This document shows, piece after piece, positions 1 to 5,206 of a stretch of DNA of 6,531 nucleotides. A program made the position numbers and the translations under genes. Numbering within the stretch: the first letter of the stretch is position 1; each line of letters begins with the position of its first letter. Under the pieces are notes generated by a model, which worked only from the letters and a program-made list of their open reading frames with translations, had not been told where the DNA came from and made no database searches. This DNA comes from Bacillota bacterium (GTDB lineage Bacteria; Bacillota; Limnochordia; Limnochordales; ZCTH02-B6): positions 1 to 6,531 of the forward strand of contig PKQR01000127.1 of the NCBI GenBank assembly GCA_017578085.1. Direction: 5' to 3'.

Positions 1-401
1 ATGGCGTCCAGCTGCTCAGCCATTTCGGTAAAACGGCCGGTGGCCGCGCCCTCATGAAGCGCCAGGTGCATCTTGTAAAACGCGTCGACCAGCGCCGGAG
101 TACGCTGGTCTGCGAGGACAATCTTGCCTAGGCGGTCGCCAAGCCGCGCCCGGGCCGCCGCTTCCGCCTCCCGGTAGACGCGCGGCAGCTCGGCCCCGGG
201 CTCCACGTGCAGCACGATGTCGGTTTCACCGCCGCGCGGCTCCAGCACGACCTCCACAACGCCGGGAATGGCCGCGAAGGCGCGCTCCAGCGGCTCCACC
301 ACCCGCTGGCCGTACACCAACCGTTGCACGCCCAAGGCGGTGCCGAGGCAGACCACGAAAGCGATGAGAACTACATGAAGCTTATAGCCCCGAAACGTCA
401 C
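1..401 (-). CDS. Hypothetical membrane-anchored protein (N-terminal part, cut by window edge)
   Basis: This minus-strand reading frame opens with GTG at 401-399 and stays open for 133 codons to the left edge, so the C-terminus is missing. An AGGTG-type Shine-Dalgarno lies 7 nt before the GTG (plus-strand positions 409-413), and an extended -10 promoter sits about 50 nt upstream; both support this start. Residues 8-25 (LHVVLIAFVVCLGTALGV) form one hydrophobic segment after a short basic N-terminus (TFRGYK), so it is probably a signal anchor with the rest outside the cytoplasm. The following region looks like a soluble alpha/beta fold: PLERAFAAIPGVVEVVLEPR at about residues 36-55, an acidic stretch, then an Ala/Arg-rich helix and ADQRTPALVDAFYKMHLALH. 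I recognise no family and assign no function. It is divergent from the lipid kinase. That it is coding rests on the start signals, the transmembrane segment and the promoter. Confidence 0.72.
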   Translation of the reverse strand, partial: MTFRGYKLHVVLIAFVVCLGTALGVQRLVYGQRVVEPLERAFAAIPGVVEVVLEPRGGETDIVLHVEPGAELPRVYREAEAAARARLGDRLGKIVLADQRTPALVDAFYKMHLALHEGAATGRFTEMAEQLDA

Positions 402-449
402 CGGCGTTCACCTTTCCTACGGCGGCCGTGCGCTCCTGTAGCGCCGCTC

Positions 450-458
450 ATTATAACA
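450..458 (-). promoter_or_regulatory. Extended -10 promoter for the minus-strand membrane protein gene
   Basis: Read on the minus strand, this is TGT followed by TATAAT, which is a perfect extended -10 element (TGnTATAAT). A 17-nt spacer would place the -35 hexamer at 478-473 (CGAATT on the minus strand), a poor match; weak -35 boxes are typical of extended -10 promoters. Transcription would start near 443 and give a leader of about 40 nt before the GTG at 401. Confidence 0.65.
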
Positions 459-474
459 CAAAGCGATACACAAA
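456..474. repeat. Direct repeat ACACAAA x2 over the divergent promoter
   Basis: The heptamer ACACAAA occurs at 456-462 and again at 468-474, a 12-bp period. The first copy overlaps the TG of the minus-strand extended -10 element, and the second lies in the -10/-35 spacer. A regulator bound here could repress the minus-strand gene. Short AT-rich repeats like this can arise by chance, so an operator role is only a guess. Confidence 0.3.
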
Positions 475-491
475 TTCGTTTCAAAAGCCTG

Positions 492-510
492 GAAACCGGC
501 GCCGGGTTTC
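492..510. other. GC-rich palindrome in the divergent intergenic region
   Basis: The left arm GAAACCGGC (492-500) and right arm GCCGGGTTTC (501-510) are complementary apart from one extra G in the right arm. The core CCGGCGCCGG is a perfect 10-bp palindrome. In DNA it could be a dimeric protein site. In RNA it would be a hairpin, although the perfect centre forces a few base pairs to open for a loop. No T-run follows on the plus strand, so it is not itself a terminator. Confidence 0.4.
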
Positions 511-537
511 GGGTGAGGAAAGGAAATGATATCCTCC

Positions 538-566
538 CGGTGGAAGATTTCACCGTTTTTTGTTTG
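538..566 (+). terminator. Intrinsic terminator-like hairpin in the leader of the lipid kinase gene
   Basis: The stem CGGTGGA (538-544) pairs with TTTCACCG (positions 549-555; one G-U pair) around the loop AGAT, and is followed directly by TTTTTT at 556-561 and then GTTTG. This is the layout of a rho-independent terminator reading rightwards. It lies 30 nt before the kinase ribosome binding region, and no plus-strand gene precedes it in this window. It would therefore act either as an attenuator in the kinase leader or as a stop for transcripts entering antisense to the minus-strand gene. The stem is only 7 bp, so strength is uncertain. Confidence 0.45.
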
Positions 567-577
567 TAGGGTAGGAT

Positions 578-585
578 AGGAGGAG
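578..585 (+). promoter_or_regulatory. Ribosome binding site that supports the GTG start of the lipid kinase
   Basis: AGGAGGAG at 578-585 is a near-perfect Shine-Dalgarno, 10-12 nt before the GTG at 596. The slightly long spacing is acceptable. The hexamer TCCTCC at 532-537 is exactly complementary to GGAGGA at 579-584, so the site could be masked in a folded leader. Confidence 0.7.
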
Positions 586-595
586 CGAGGGAACC

Positions 596-1468
596 GTGCA
601 GTTGGCCTTCATCGTCAACCCGGTGGCAGGAGGCGGCAGGGCGCGGCGGCTGTGGCCGGAGGTGGAACAACACCTGCGGGCCCACCGGGTGGCGTGGGAA
701 CGGTTCGAAACGGAAGGTCCGGGCCACGCGGTGGAGCTGGCCCGCCAAGCGGCCCAAGCCGGCTACAGCGCAGTCGTCGCTGTGGGCGGCGACGGCACCC
801 TCAACGAGGTCGTCAACGGGGTCGGGTTCAGCGGCGTGGCGGTGGGGCTCATCCCGCTGGGCACCGGCGTAGATTTCCCCCGCACAGCCGGCGTCCCCAA
901 CAGTCCCAAAGAAGCGCTGGATGTGGTGCTGGCCGGCCGCGTCACCCACATCGATGTCGGCATCGTCAACGGCCGGCTCTTCTGCAACGTGGCGGGCACC
1001 GGCTTTGACGCCCAGGTGGCCGCCCGGGTCAACGAGACCGGCAAGAAGCAAGGCGGCGCGCTGCCTTACGTCAAGGCCATATTCGAAACGCTGTTCACCT
1101 ATGAGAACGCTCCCTTACGCATCACCCTCGACGGGGTGTCCCACGAGGTGCGCAGCCTCCTTATGGCCGTCGGCAACGGCCGCTTCCTCGCCGGCGGTAT
1201 GATGATCTGCCCGCACGCCGACCTGCGCGACGGCCAGTTTGACGTCGTTATCGCGGGGGATATCGGCAAGATTGGGACGATCTTGACCCTGCCCCGGGTC
1301 TTCAACGGCTCTCACCTGAAACATCCGAAAATTTCCTATCACCGGGCCCGCCAGGTCGTGGTGGAGGGCCCCAGCCATCTGCGCATCCAGGCCGACGGCG
1401 AACTCGTGGGCAATCTGCCGGCCACCTTTGAACTGCGGCCGGGGGCCTTGCCCATGCTGTTGCCTTGA
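596..1468 (+). CDS. Diacylglycerol kinase family lipid kinase (DgkB/YegS type)
   Basis: The protein has 290 residues, usual for soluble DAGK-catalytic-domain lipid kinases, which use ATP to phosphorylate diacylglycerol or related lipids at the inner membrane face. That feeds diacylglycerol back to phosphatidic acid for phospholipid synthesis. Visible motifs in order: IVNPVAGGG (6-14) at the N-terminus; GGDGTLNEVVNG (64-75), the nucleotide-binding signature; PLGTGVDFPR (87-96); AGTGFDAQV (133-141); ADLRDGQFDVV (208-218); and QADGE (265-269), whose Glu is the likely catalytic base by analogy with Staphylococcus DgkB. One oddity is that the usual LGTGNDF motif has Val92 in place of Asn. The start is GTG, supported by AGGAGG at 578-583. 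The exact lipid substrate cannot be read from sequence, so no gene symbol is given. The stop codon overlaps the -35 box of the nuo promoter. No terminator follows, so transcripts may continue into nuo. Confidence 0.93.
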   Translation: MQLAFIVNPVAGGGRARRLWPEVEQHLRAHRVAWERFETEGPGHAVELARQAAQAGYSAVVAVGGDGTLNEVVNGVGFSGVAVGLIPLGTGVDFPRTAGVPNSPKEALDVVLAGRVTHIDVGIVNGRLFCNVAGTGFDAQVAARVNETGKKQGGALPYVKAIFETLFTYENAPLRITLDGVSHEVRSLLMAVGNGRFLAGGMMICPHADLRDGQFDVVIAGDIGKIGTILTLPRVFNGSHLKHPKISYHRARQVVVEGPSHLRIQADGELVGNLPATFELRPGALPMLLP

Positions 1469-1493
1469 CATGGGCTTTTGCCAAACATATAAT
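1465..1493 (+). promoter_or_regulatory. Perfect-consensus sigma-A/sigma-70 promoter of the nuo operon
   Basis: TTGACA at 1465-1470 and TATAAT at 1488-1493 are separated by exactly 17 nt (1471-1487). All 12 consensus positions match and the spacer is optimal. The first two bases of the kinase stop codon TGA (1466-1468) lie inside the -35 box, so the promoter starts within the upstream gene. The predicted transcription start is about 1500-1503, leaving roughly 125 nt of leader before nuoA. So strong a promoter fits high expression of a respiratory complex, and suggests any control comes from a repressor or leader element rather than from promoter weakness. Confidence 0.92.
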
Positions 1494-1572
1494 GGCCTGT
1501 GGAAGCGGGAGTGAAGGTTCTGGCGGTTTTTGCCGCATTTCTAAACGGGTAGTGCGCTCATACTTTGTGAAA

Positions 1573-1607
1573 TGTGGAGCTAATCGGGTGAGACGTGGAG
1601 CTAACCG
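1573..1607. repeat. Tandem 14-bp near-identical repeats in the nuo leader
   Basis: TGTGGAGCTAATCG (1573-1586) and CGTGGAGCTAACCG (1594-1607) match at 12 of 14 positions, with an identical core GTGGAGCTAA at 1574-1583 and 1595-1604. The period is 21 bp, two turns of the DNA helix, so two protein dimers could bind the same face. They lie about 75-105 nt downstream of the predicted transcription start and end 18 nt before the nuoA ATG. They may be a regulator or RNA-binding-protein site, or chance. The rest of the leader (about 1500-1572) shows no convincing hairpin or small ORF. Confidence 0.45.
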
Positions 1608-1625
1608 CCGCGGGGAGGGGCTGTC

Positions 1626-1982
1626 ATGGTCAGCGCATACACCGACGTCCTCATCTTTTTTTTGGTAGGGGCTGGTTTCGTCGCCCTGAACCTGACCCTT
1701 GGGCGGCTGTTGCGGCCGCACAACCCGTATCCTGAAAAGCTCACTCCCTACGAGTGCGGCGAAGTTCCTGTGGGCGAAGGCCAGGCTCCCTTCAACATCC
1801 GCTACTACATCTTCGCCCTCCTGTTTGTCGTCTTCGACGTCGAGGTCGTCTTCCTGTTTCCTTGGGCCGTCGTCCTGCGGGAGCTGGGGATGTACGCCCT
1901 TGTCCTGATGGTCATCTTCCTGTTCATGCTGGTGGACGGCCTCGTGTATGCCTGGAAGAAGGGGGTTTTGCGGTGGGTCTGA
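1626..1982 (+). CDS. nuoA: NADH-quinone oxidoreductase subunit A
   Basis: The protein has 118 residues, the normal length for NuoA/NdhC, a small membrane subunit at the junction between the quinone site and the membrane arm of complex I. There are three hydrophobic segments at about residues 8-28, 60-83 and 88-109. The family signatures are clear: the loop PYECGEVP (41-48) after the first helix, and RYYIFALLFVVFDVEVVFLF (59-78), in which Asp71 and Glu73 are the conserved acidic residues of the second helix. The ATG follows GGGGAGGGG at 1612-1620 with 5-nt spacing. It is the first gene of the operon, about 125 nt after the predicted transcription start, and its last 10 nt overlap nuoB. Confidence 0.97.
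   Translation: MVSAYTDVLIFFLVGAGFVALNLTLGRLLRPHNPYPEKLTPYECGEVPVGEGQAPFNIRYYIFALLFVVFDVEVVFLFPWAVVLRELGMYALVLMVIFLFMLVDGLVYAWKKGVLRWV
1961..1967 (+). promoter_or_regulatory. Ribosome binding site that fixes the nuoB start
   Basis: AAGGGGG ending at 1965, inside the nuoA 3' end, lies 7 nt before the GTG at 1973. The nuoB frame is open much further upstream, to about 1754, but that stretch is only an out-of-frame reading of nuoA. NuoB homology begins just after this site. Confidence 0.6.
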
Positions 1983-2467
1983 TCACACACGAGGCGGTGC
2001 CTGGCGTCGTCACCACCAGCCTACGCCGCCTGCTCAACTGGAGCCGGAAGTCGTCGCTCTGGTACATGCTGTTCGGCATCGCCTGCTGCGCCATCGAGAT
2101 GATGGCTACCGGCGCCTCTCGCTACGACTTCGACCGCTTCGGCATGATCTTCCGTGCTTCCCCGCGCCAGTCGGACCTCATGATCGTTCCCGGCACGGTC
2201 AACGAGAAGATGGCCGATCGTGTCAAGGTGCTCTATGACCAGATGGCGGAGCCCCGCTGGGTCATCGCCATGGGCGGTTGCGCTATCAACGGCGGGCCCT
2301 ACCACGGCGAGTACAACATTGTCGACGGGGTTGATAAGGTGATCCCGGTCGACGTGTACGTGCCGGGCTGTCCGCCCCGTCCTGAAGCGCTCATGCACGG
2401 CGTGCTGCTGCTTCAGGACAAGATCATGCGCGAGGGAATCGAGATCCCGGCGCCGGCGAAAGGGTGA
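1973..2467 (+). CDS. nuoB: NADH-quinone oxidoreductase subunit B (cluster N2 subunit)
   Basis: NuoB holds the terminal 4Fe-4S cluster N2, which passes electrons to quinone at the base of the peripheral arm. From the GTG at 1973 the protein has 164 residues, normal for the family. The four cluster ligands are present: the adjacent pair Cys38-Cys39 in GIACCAIEMM, Cys103 in MGGCAINGG and Cys133 in VPGCPPRPEAL. Other family stretches are YDFDRFGMIFRASPRQSDL (51-69), DQMAEPRWVIAMG (89-101) and IPVDVYVPG (124-132). The GTG start is chosen because it has a Shine-Dalgarno in the right place and gives a normal length; the same frame extends about 220 nt upstream only as a shadow of nuoA. It overlaps nuoA by 10 nt, implying translational coupling, and ends 6 nt before nuoC. 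Confidence 0.96.
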   Translation: MGLITHEAVPGVVTTSLRRLLNWSRKSSLWYMLFGIACCAIEMMATGASRYDFDRFGMIFRASPRQSDLMIVPGTVNEKMADRVKVLYDQMAEPRWVIAMGGCAINGGPYHGEYNIVDGVDKVIPVDVYVPGCPPRPEALMHGVLLLQDKIMREGIEIPAPAKG

Positions 2468-2473
2468 TTCCCC

Positions 2474-2989
2474 GTGAGCGAGCACGAGGCGACCACATGG
2501 CCCGAACATTTGCAACCGGTGGCGGACGCCCTGCGGGAGCGCTTCCCGCAACTGTCCATCGAGTTGAAGCCTGACAATTGGCTCGAGGTGAAGGTCGACG
2601 CGGACCAGTCCCCGGAGTTCTTCCGCTACATCAAGGAGTACCCGGGGCTTGCTTTTGACTACCTGCTGGACGTCACCGCCGTCGACTATATAAACGAAGG
2701 AAAGCTGCAAGTTGTTTACCACTTGGCGCGCCTGGGCACCGACGCCAAAAAGCGCGGGAAGCTGGTGGTCAAAATCGATCTGCCCAGGGACAACCCCCGG
2801 GTGCGCAGCGTTGTCGACATCTGGCCGACCGCCAACTTCCACGAACGCGAAGTGTACGACATGTTTGGCGTCGTCTTTGAGGGTCATCCCGACTTGCGCC
2901 GCATTCTGATGCGCGAGGATTGGGTTGGCCATCCGCTGCGCAAGGACTACGTCGACCAGCGTCCCAAGCGCACTCGCGTCACCCGGTAA
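2474..2989 (+). CDS. nuoC: NADH-quinone oxidoreductase subunit C (30 kDa subunit)
   Basis: The protein has 171 residues and is a free-standing NuoC, not fused to NuoD as in E. coli. NuoC is a hydrophilic scaffold subunit of the connecting module and carries no cofactor. The C-terminal half holds the family signature HEREVYDMFGVVFEG (123-137), followed by HPDLRRIL and GHPLRKDY (152-159). The first 60 residues are variable, as usual. The GTG start at 2474 lies 6 nt after the nuoB stop; the purine run AAAGGG spanning the end of nuoB serves as Shine-Dalgarno. A basic tail (RPKRTRVTR) ends the protein. Confidence 0.95.
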   Translation: MSEHEATTWPEHLQPVADALRERFPQLSIELKPDNWLEVKVDADQSPEFFRYIKEYPGLAFDYLLDVTAVDYINEGKLQVVYHLARLGTDAKKRGKLVVKIDLPRDNPRVRSVVDIWPTANFHEREVYDMFGVVFEGHPDLRRILMREDWVGHPLRKDYVDQRPKRTRVTR

Positions 2990-3011
2990 AACGGGGCGGC
3001 CCACGCGCTTG

Positions 3012-3028
3012 GGGCGGCGTTGACGCCC
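3012..3028 (+). other. Small hairpin in the nuoC-nuoD spacer
   Basis: The 56-nt gap between nuoC and nuoD contains GGGCG (3012-3016) and CGCCC (3024-3028) around a 7-nt loop; an alternative pairing is GGCGT/ACGCC with a tiny loop. It ends 3 nt before the nuoD Shine-Dalgarno. There is no T-run, so it is not a terminator. It may affect translation or mRNA stability, but in GC-rich DNA a 5-bp stem is weak evidence. Confidence 0.25.
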
Positions 3029-3031
3029 GAT

Positions 3032-3038
3032 AGGAGTG
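3032..3038 (+). promoter_or_regulatory. Ribosome binding site that decides the TTG start of nuoD
   Basis: AGGAGTG lies 7 nt before TTG at 3046. The next in-frame candidates (GTG at 3061, ATG at 3121) have no comparable site, and the ATG at 3121 would cut away the start of the conserved NMGPQHPSTHG block. TTG at 3046 is therefore the likely start. Confidence 0.75.
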
Positions 3039-3045
3039 AACGGCT

Positions 3046-4185
3046 TTGGCCGAAACCGCTGTGACCAGCGAAGTAAAGCAGGATACGACGACCCCGGCCG
3101 AGCACGAGCTCTTTGTCAACATGGGACCCCAGCACCCCAGCACGCACGGGGTGTTGCGGCTCCTGCTGCGTGTTGACGGCGAGCGGGTTCTGTCGCTCAA
3201 GCCGGACATCGGCTACCTGCACCGCTGCTTCGAAAAGATCGCGGAACGGCGCTCGGTGCAAATGGTCATCCCCTACTGCGACCGCACCGACTACCTGGCG
3301 GCCATCACCAGCGAGTGGGCTTACGTGATGGCGGCGGAAAAGCTGATGGGCGTCGAAGTGCCCGAGCGCGCCGAGTACATCCGGGTCATCGTGGGCGAAA
3401 TGCAGCGCATCGCCAGCCACCTGCTCTGGTTTGGCACGTTCGCCCTGGACCTGGGCGCTGTGACCGCCTTCCTCTACGCCTTCCGCGAACGGGAAAGCCT
3501 GTTCGACATCTTCCAGAAGCTGACGGGCGCCCGCATGCTCTACAACTACCTGCGGGTCGGCGGCGTTCGCAACGACCTCTATGAAGGTTTCGAGGAGGAC
3601 ATCCTCCGCTTCCTTGACCTCCTCGAAGAGAGGTTGATCGAGTACAACAAACTCCTCACCGGCAACCGCATCTTCGAATCCCGCACCAAGGGCGTCGGGG
3701 TGATTACCAAGGAGCAGGCCATCGCCTACGGCGCCAGTGGGCCGGTGCTGCGGGGTTGCGGCGTCCCCCAGGACCTGCGCAAGACGGACCCGTACTCGGT
3801 GTACGACCGGTTCGAGTTCAACATCCCTGTGGGCGAGCACGGCGACGTTTACTCCCGCTACGTCGTGCGCATGCACGAGTTCTACGAATCCATCCGCATC
3901 ATCCGCCAGGCCATTAAGACCATCCCCGGCGGCCCGTGGCTGGGCGACGTGCCGCGGCGGATGAAGCTGGTGGGCGACGTGTACACCCGCGTCGAATCGC
4001 CCCGCGGCGAAGTCGGCGTGTACCTGGTGGGAGACGGTTCGGACCAGCCGTACCGGTGCCACTACCGCTCCCCGTGCTTCGTCCACCTGCAGCTCCTGGA
4101 GCCGATGGGCGTTGGCCATCTCATCGCCGACATGGTGGCCATCATCGGCAGCATCGACATCGTCATGGGCGAGGTGGACCGGTAA
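3046..4185 (+). CDS. nuoD: NADH-quinone oxidoreductase subunit D (49 kDa subunit)
   Basis: NuoD forms much of the quinone-binding pocket next to cluster N2 and descends from the large subunit of [NiFe] hydrogenases. The protein has 379 residues from TTG, in the usual range. Motifs: NMGPQHPSTHGVLRLLLRV (25-43), DIGYLHRCFEKIAERR (54-69), CDRTDYLAA (78-86), GPVLRGCGVPQDLRKTDPY (232-250), ESPRGEVGVYLVGDG (317-331) and the C-terminal MVAIIGSIDIVMGEVDR. By alignment with Thermus Nqo4, His34 and Tyr83 match the quinone head-group ligands His38 and Tyr87. The CxxC pairs that bind the NiFe centre are absent, so this is a true complex I subunit rather than a group 4 hydrogenase. It has its own Shine-Dalgarno after a 56-nt gap. 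Its TAA stop is followed immediately by the nuoH ATG, with no nuoEFG between. Confidence 0.97.
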   Translation: MAETAVTSEVKQDTTTPAEHELFVNMGPQHPSTHGVLRLLLRVDGERVLSLKPDIGYLHRCFEKIAERRSVQMVIPYCDRTDYLAAITSEWAYVMAAEKLMGVEVPERAEYIRVIVGEMQRIASHLLWFGTFALDLGAVTAFLYAFRERESLFDIFQKLTGARMLYNYLRVGGVRNDLYEGFEEDILRFLDLLEERLIEYNKLLTGNRIFESRTKGVGVITKEQAIAYGASGPVLRGCGVPQDLRKTDPYSVYDRFEFNIPVGEHGDVYSRYVVRMHEFYESIRIIRQAIKTIPGGPWLGDVPRRMKLVGDVYTRVESPRGEVGVYLVGDGSDQPYRCHYRSPCFVHLQLLEPMGVGHLIADMVAIIGSIDIVMGEVDR

Positions 4186-5199
4186 ATGAGCGACTGGCTG
4201 TGGGGGCTGTTCCAGAGCTGGGGCTGGAGCGAGTCCGCCTTCAACGTCGTTATGGGCGTGATCAAGGGCCTGTTGGTCACCACGTTTCTGGCGGTCAACG
4301 CCCTAGTCCTCGTGTTGATGGAACGGAAGGTCTCCGGGCGCATCCAGCGCCGCCCTGGACCGTTGCGCACGGGGCCGCGGGGCTTGCTGCAGACCTTTGC
4401 GGACGCTATCAAACTCCTGAGCAAGGAAGACATCGTGCCCAGCGGTGCCGATGTGGCCGTCTTTGTCCTGGCGCCGATGGTGTTTTTCGCTGCCGCGACG
4501 GCGCTGTGGATCGTCATCCCCTTTGGTCCTCAGACTATCGTCCAGGACCTGAACATCGGGCTCATCTACATCTCCGCGGTGACGGGCCTGAGCGTCCTGG
4601 CCATCTTGATGGCCGGCTGGTCGTCCAACAACAAGTGGTCCCTGCTGGGGGCCATGCGGTCGGCGGCGCAGCTGGTCAGCTATGAGATCCCGTTGGTCCT
4701 CTCGATCGTCGCCATCGGCATGATGGCCGGCTCCTTGCGGCTCAGCGACATCGTCGCCGCGCAGCAAGGCGGCATCACCAACTGGTTCATTTTCCCGCAG
4801 ATCTTGGGTTTCCTCGTCTTCTTCACCGCCGGGTTGGCCGAGATCAACCGGGCGCCGTTTGACTTGCCCGAAGCCGAAAGCGAGCTGGTGGCCGGCTACA
4901 ACACGGAGTACAGCGGGATGCGCTGGGCCATCTTCTTCCTGGCGGAGTACGCCAACCTGGTGGCTTTTTCAGCCCTGGCGGCCACGTTCTTCTTTGGCGG
5001 CCCCACTGGCCCAATCTTCCCGCCCATCGTTTGGTTCTTGATCAAGACGTACTTCTTTATCTTCGTGGCCATGTGGATCCGCTGGACGTTGCCCCGCATC
5101 CGGGTGGACCACCTGATGAACTTGGGCTGGTACGTGCTGATCCCCCTCGCCTTGATCAACTTGGGCTGGACGGGGTTGTACGTGGTGTTGCGGGGTTGA
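4186..5199 (+). CDS. nuoH: NADH-quinone oxidoreductase subunit H
   Basis: NuoH/NdhA is the membrane subunit that, with NuoB and NuoD, encloses the quinone tunnel and links quinone reduction to proton pumping. The length of 337 residues and about eight hydrophobic segments match the family. Signatures: MERKVSGRIQRRPG (45-58), GLLQTFADAIKLLSKEDIVP (66-85), GWSSNNKWSLLGAMRSAAQL (144-163), SYEIPL (165-170), AEINRAPFDLPEAESEL (218-234) followed by VAGYNTEYSG (235-244), and WIRWTLPRIRVDHLM (297-311). The charged residues of the 218-234 block are the conserved coupling acids. The usual GPNRVGP loop reads GPLRTGP here (58-64). The KEDIVP wording resembles cyanobacterial NdhA. The ATG starts directly after the nuoD stop, so it is probably read by translational coupling; no separate Shine-Dalgarno is obvious. 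Confidence 0.97.
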   Translation: MSDWLWGLFQSWGWSESAFNVVMGVIKGLLVTTFLAVNALVLVLMERKVSGRIQRRPGPLRTGPRGLLQTFADAIKLLSKEDIVPSGADVAVFVLAPMVFFAAATALWIVIPFGPQTIVQDLNIGLIYISAVTGLSVLAILMAGWSSNNKWSLLGAMRSAAQLVSYEIPLVLSIVAIGMMAGSLRLSDIVAAQQGGITNWFIFPQILGFLVFFTAGLAEINRAPFDLPEAESELVAGYNTEYSGMRWAIFFLAEYANLVAFSALAATFFFGGPTGPIFPPIVWFLIKTYFFIFVAMWIRWTLPRIRVDHLMNLGWYVLIPLALINLGWTGLYVVLRG

Positions 5200-5206
5200 G
5201 AGGATC

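Noticed and set aside
452..457. TATAAC as a plus-strand -10 box for the kinase
   Set aside because: The -10 match is good (5 of 6), but no -35 or extended -10 sequence accompanies it. It is most likely the mirror of the minus-strand TATAAT. The kinase promoter remains unassigned.
549..577. TTCACC-17-TAGGAT as a promoter for the lipid kinase
   Set aside because: Each box matches only 4 of 6 positions, and a start near 584 would remove the Shine-Dalgarno at 578-583. The boxes also overlap the terminator-like hairpin.
1522..1536. GCGG-TTTTTG-CCGC as a terminator for the lipid kinase
   Set aside because: The stem is only 4 bp and the Ts are in the loop rather than after the stem. It also lies downstream of the nuo promoter.
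1565..1571. TTGTGAA in the nuo leader as a Rex (redox repressor) operator
   Set aside because: Only one half of the Rex palindrome is present; the TTCACAA half does not follow at the right distance. Rex control of nuo would make sense, but the sequence does not support it.
1465..1668. Small 67-codon frame covering the nuo promoter and leader, including an ATG at 1492
   Set aside because: The TTG is the -35 box and the ATG overlaps the -10 box, upstream of the predicted transcript start. There is no Shine-Dalgarno, and the frame runs into nuoA out of frame.
1754..1972. N-terminal extension of the nuoB frame to 237 residues
   Set aside because: The extra 73 residues are an out-of-frame reading of nuoA, Arg/Pro-rich and without homology. 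The GTG at 1973 has a ribosome binding site and gives the normal NuoB length.
2021..4119. Two long minus-strand open frames (327 and 390 codons) opposite nuoB, nuoC and nuoD
   Set aside because: They are antisense shadows produced by the GC-rich codon use of nuoB-D. They have no family motifs and conflict with the unambiguous Nuo proteins on the plus strand.
3046..4185. NuoD as the large subunit of a group 4 [NiFe] hydrogenase (Ech/Hyc type)
   Set aside because: The N- and C-terminal CxxC pairs for the NiFe centre are missing, the C-terminus is the complex I form MGEVDR, and a nuoA gene is present.
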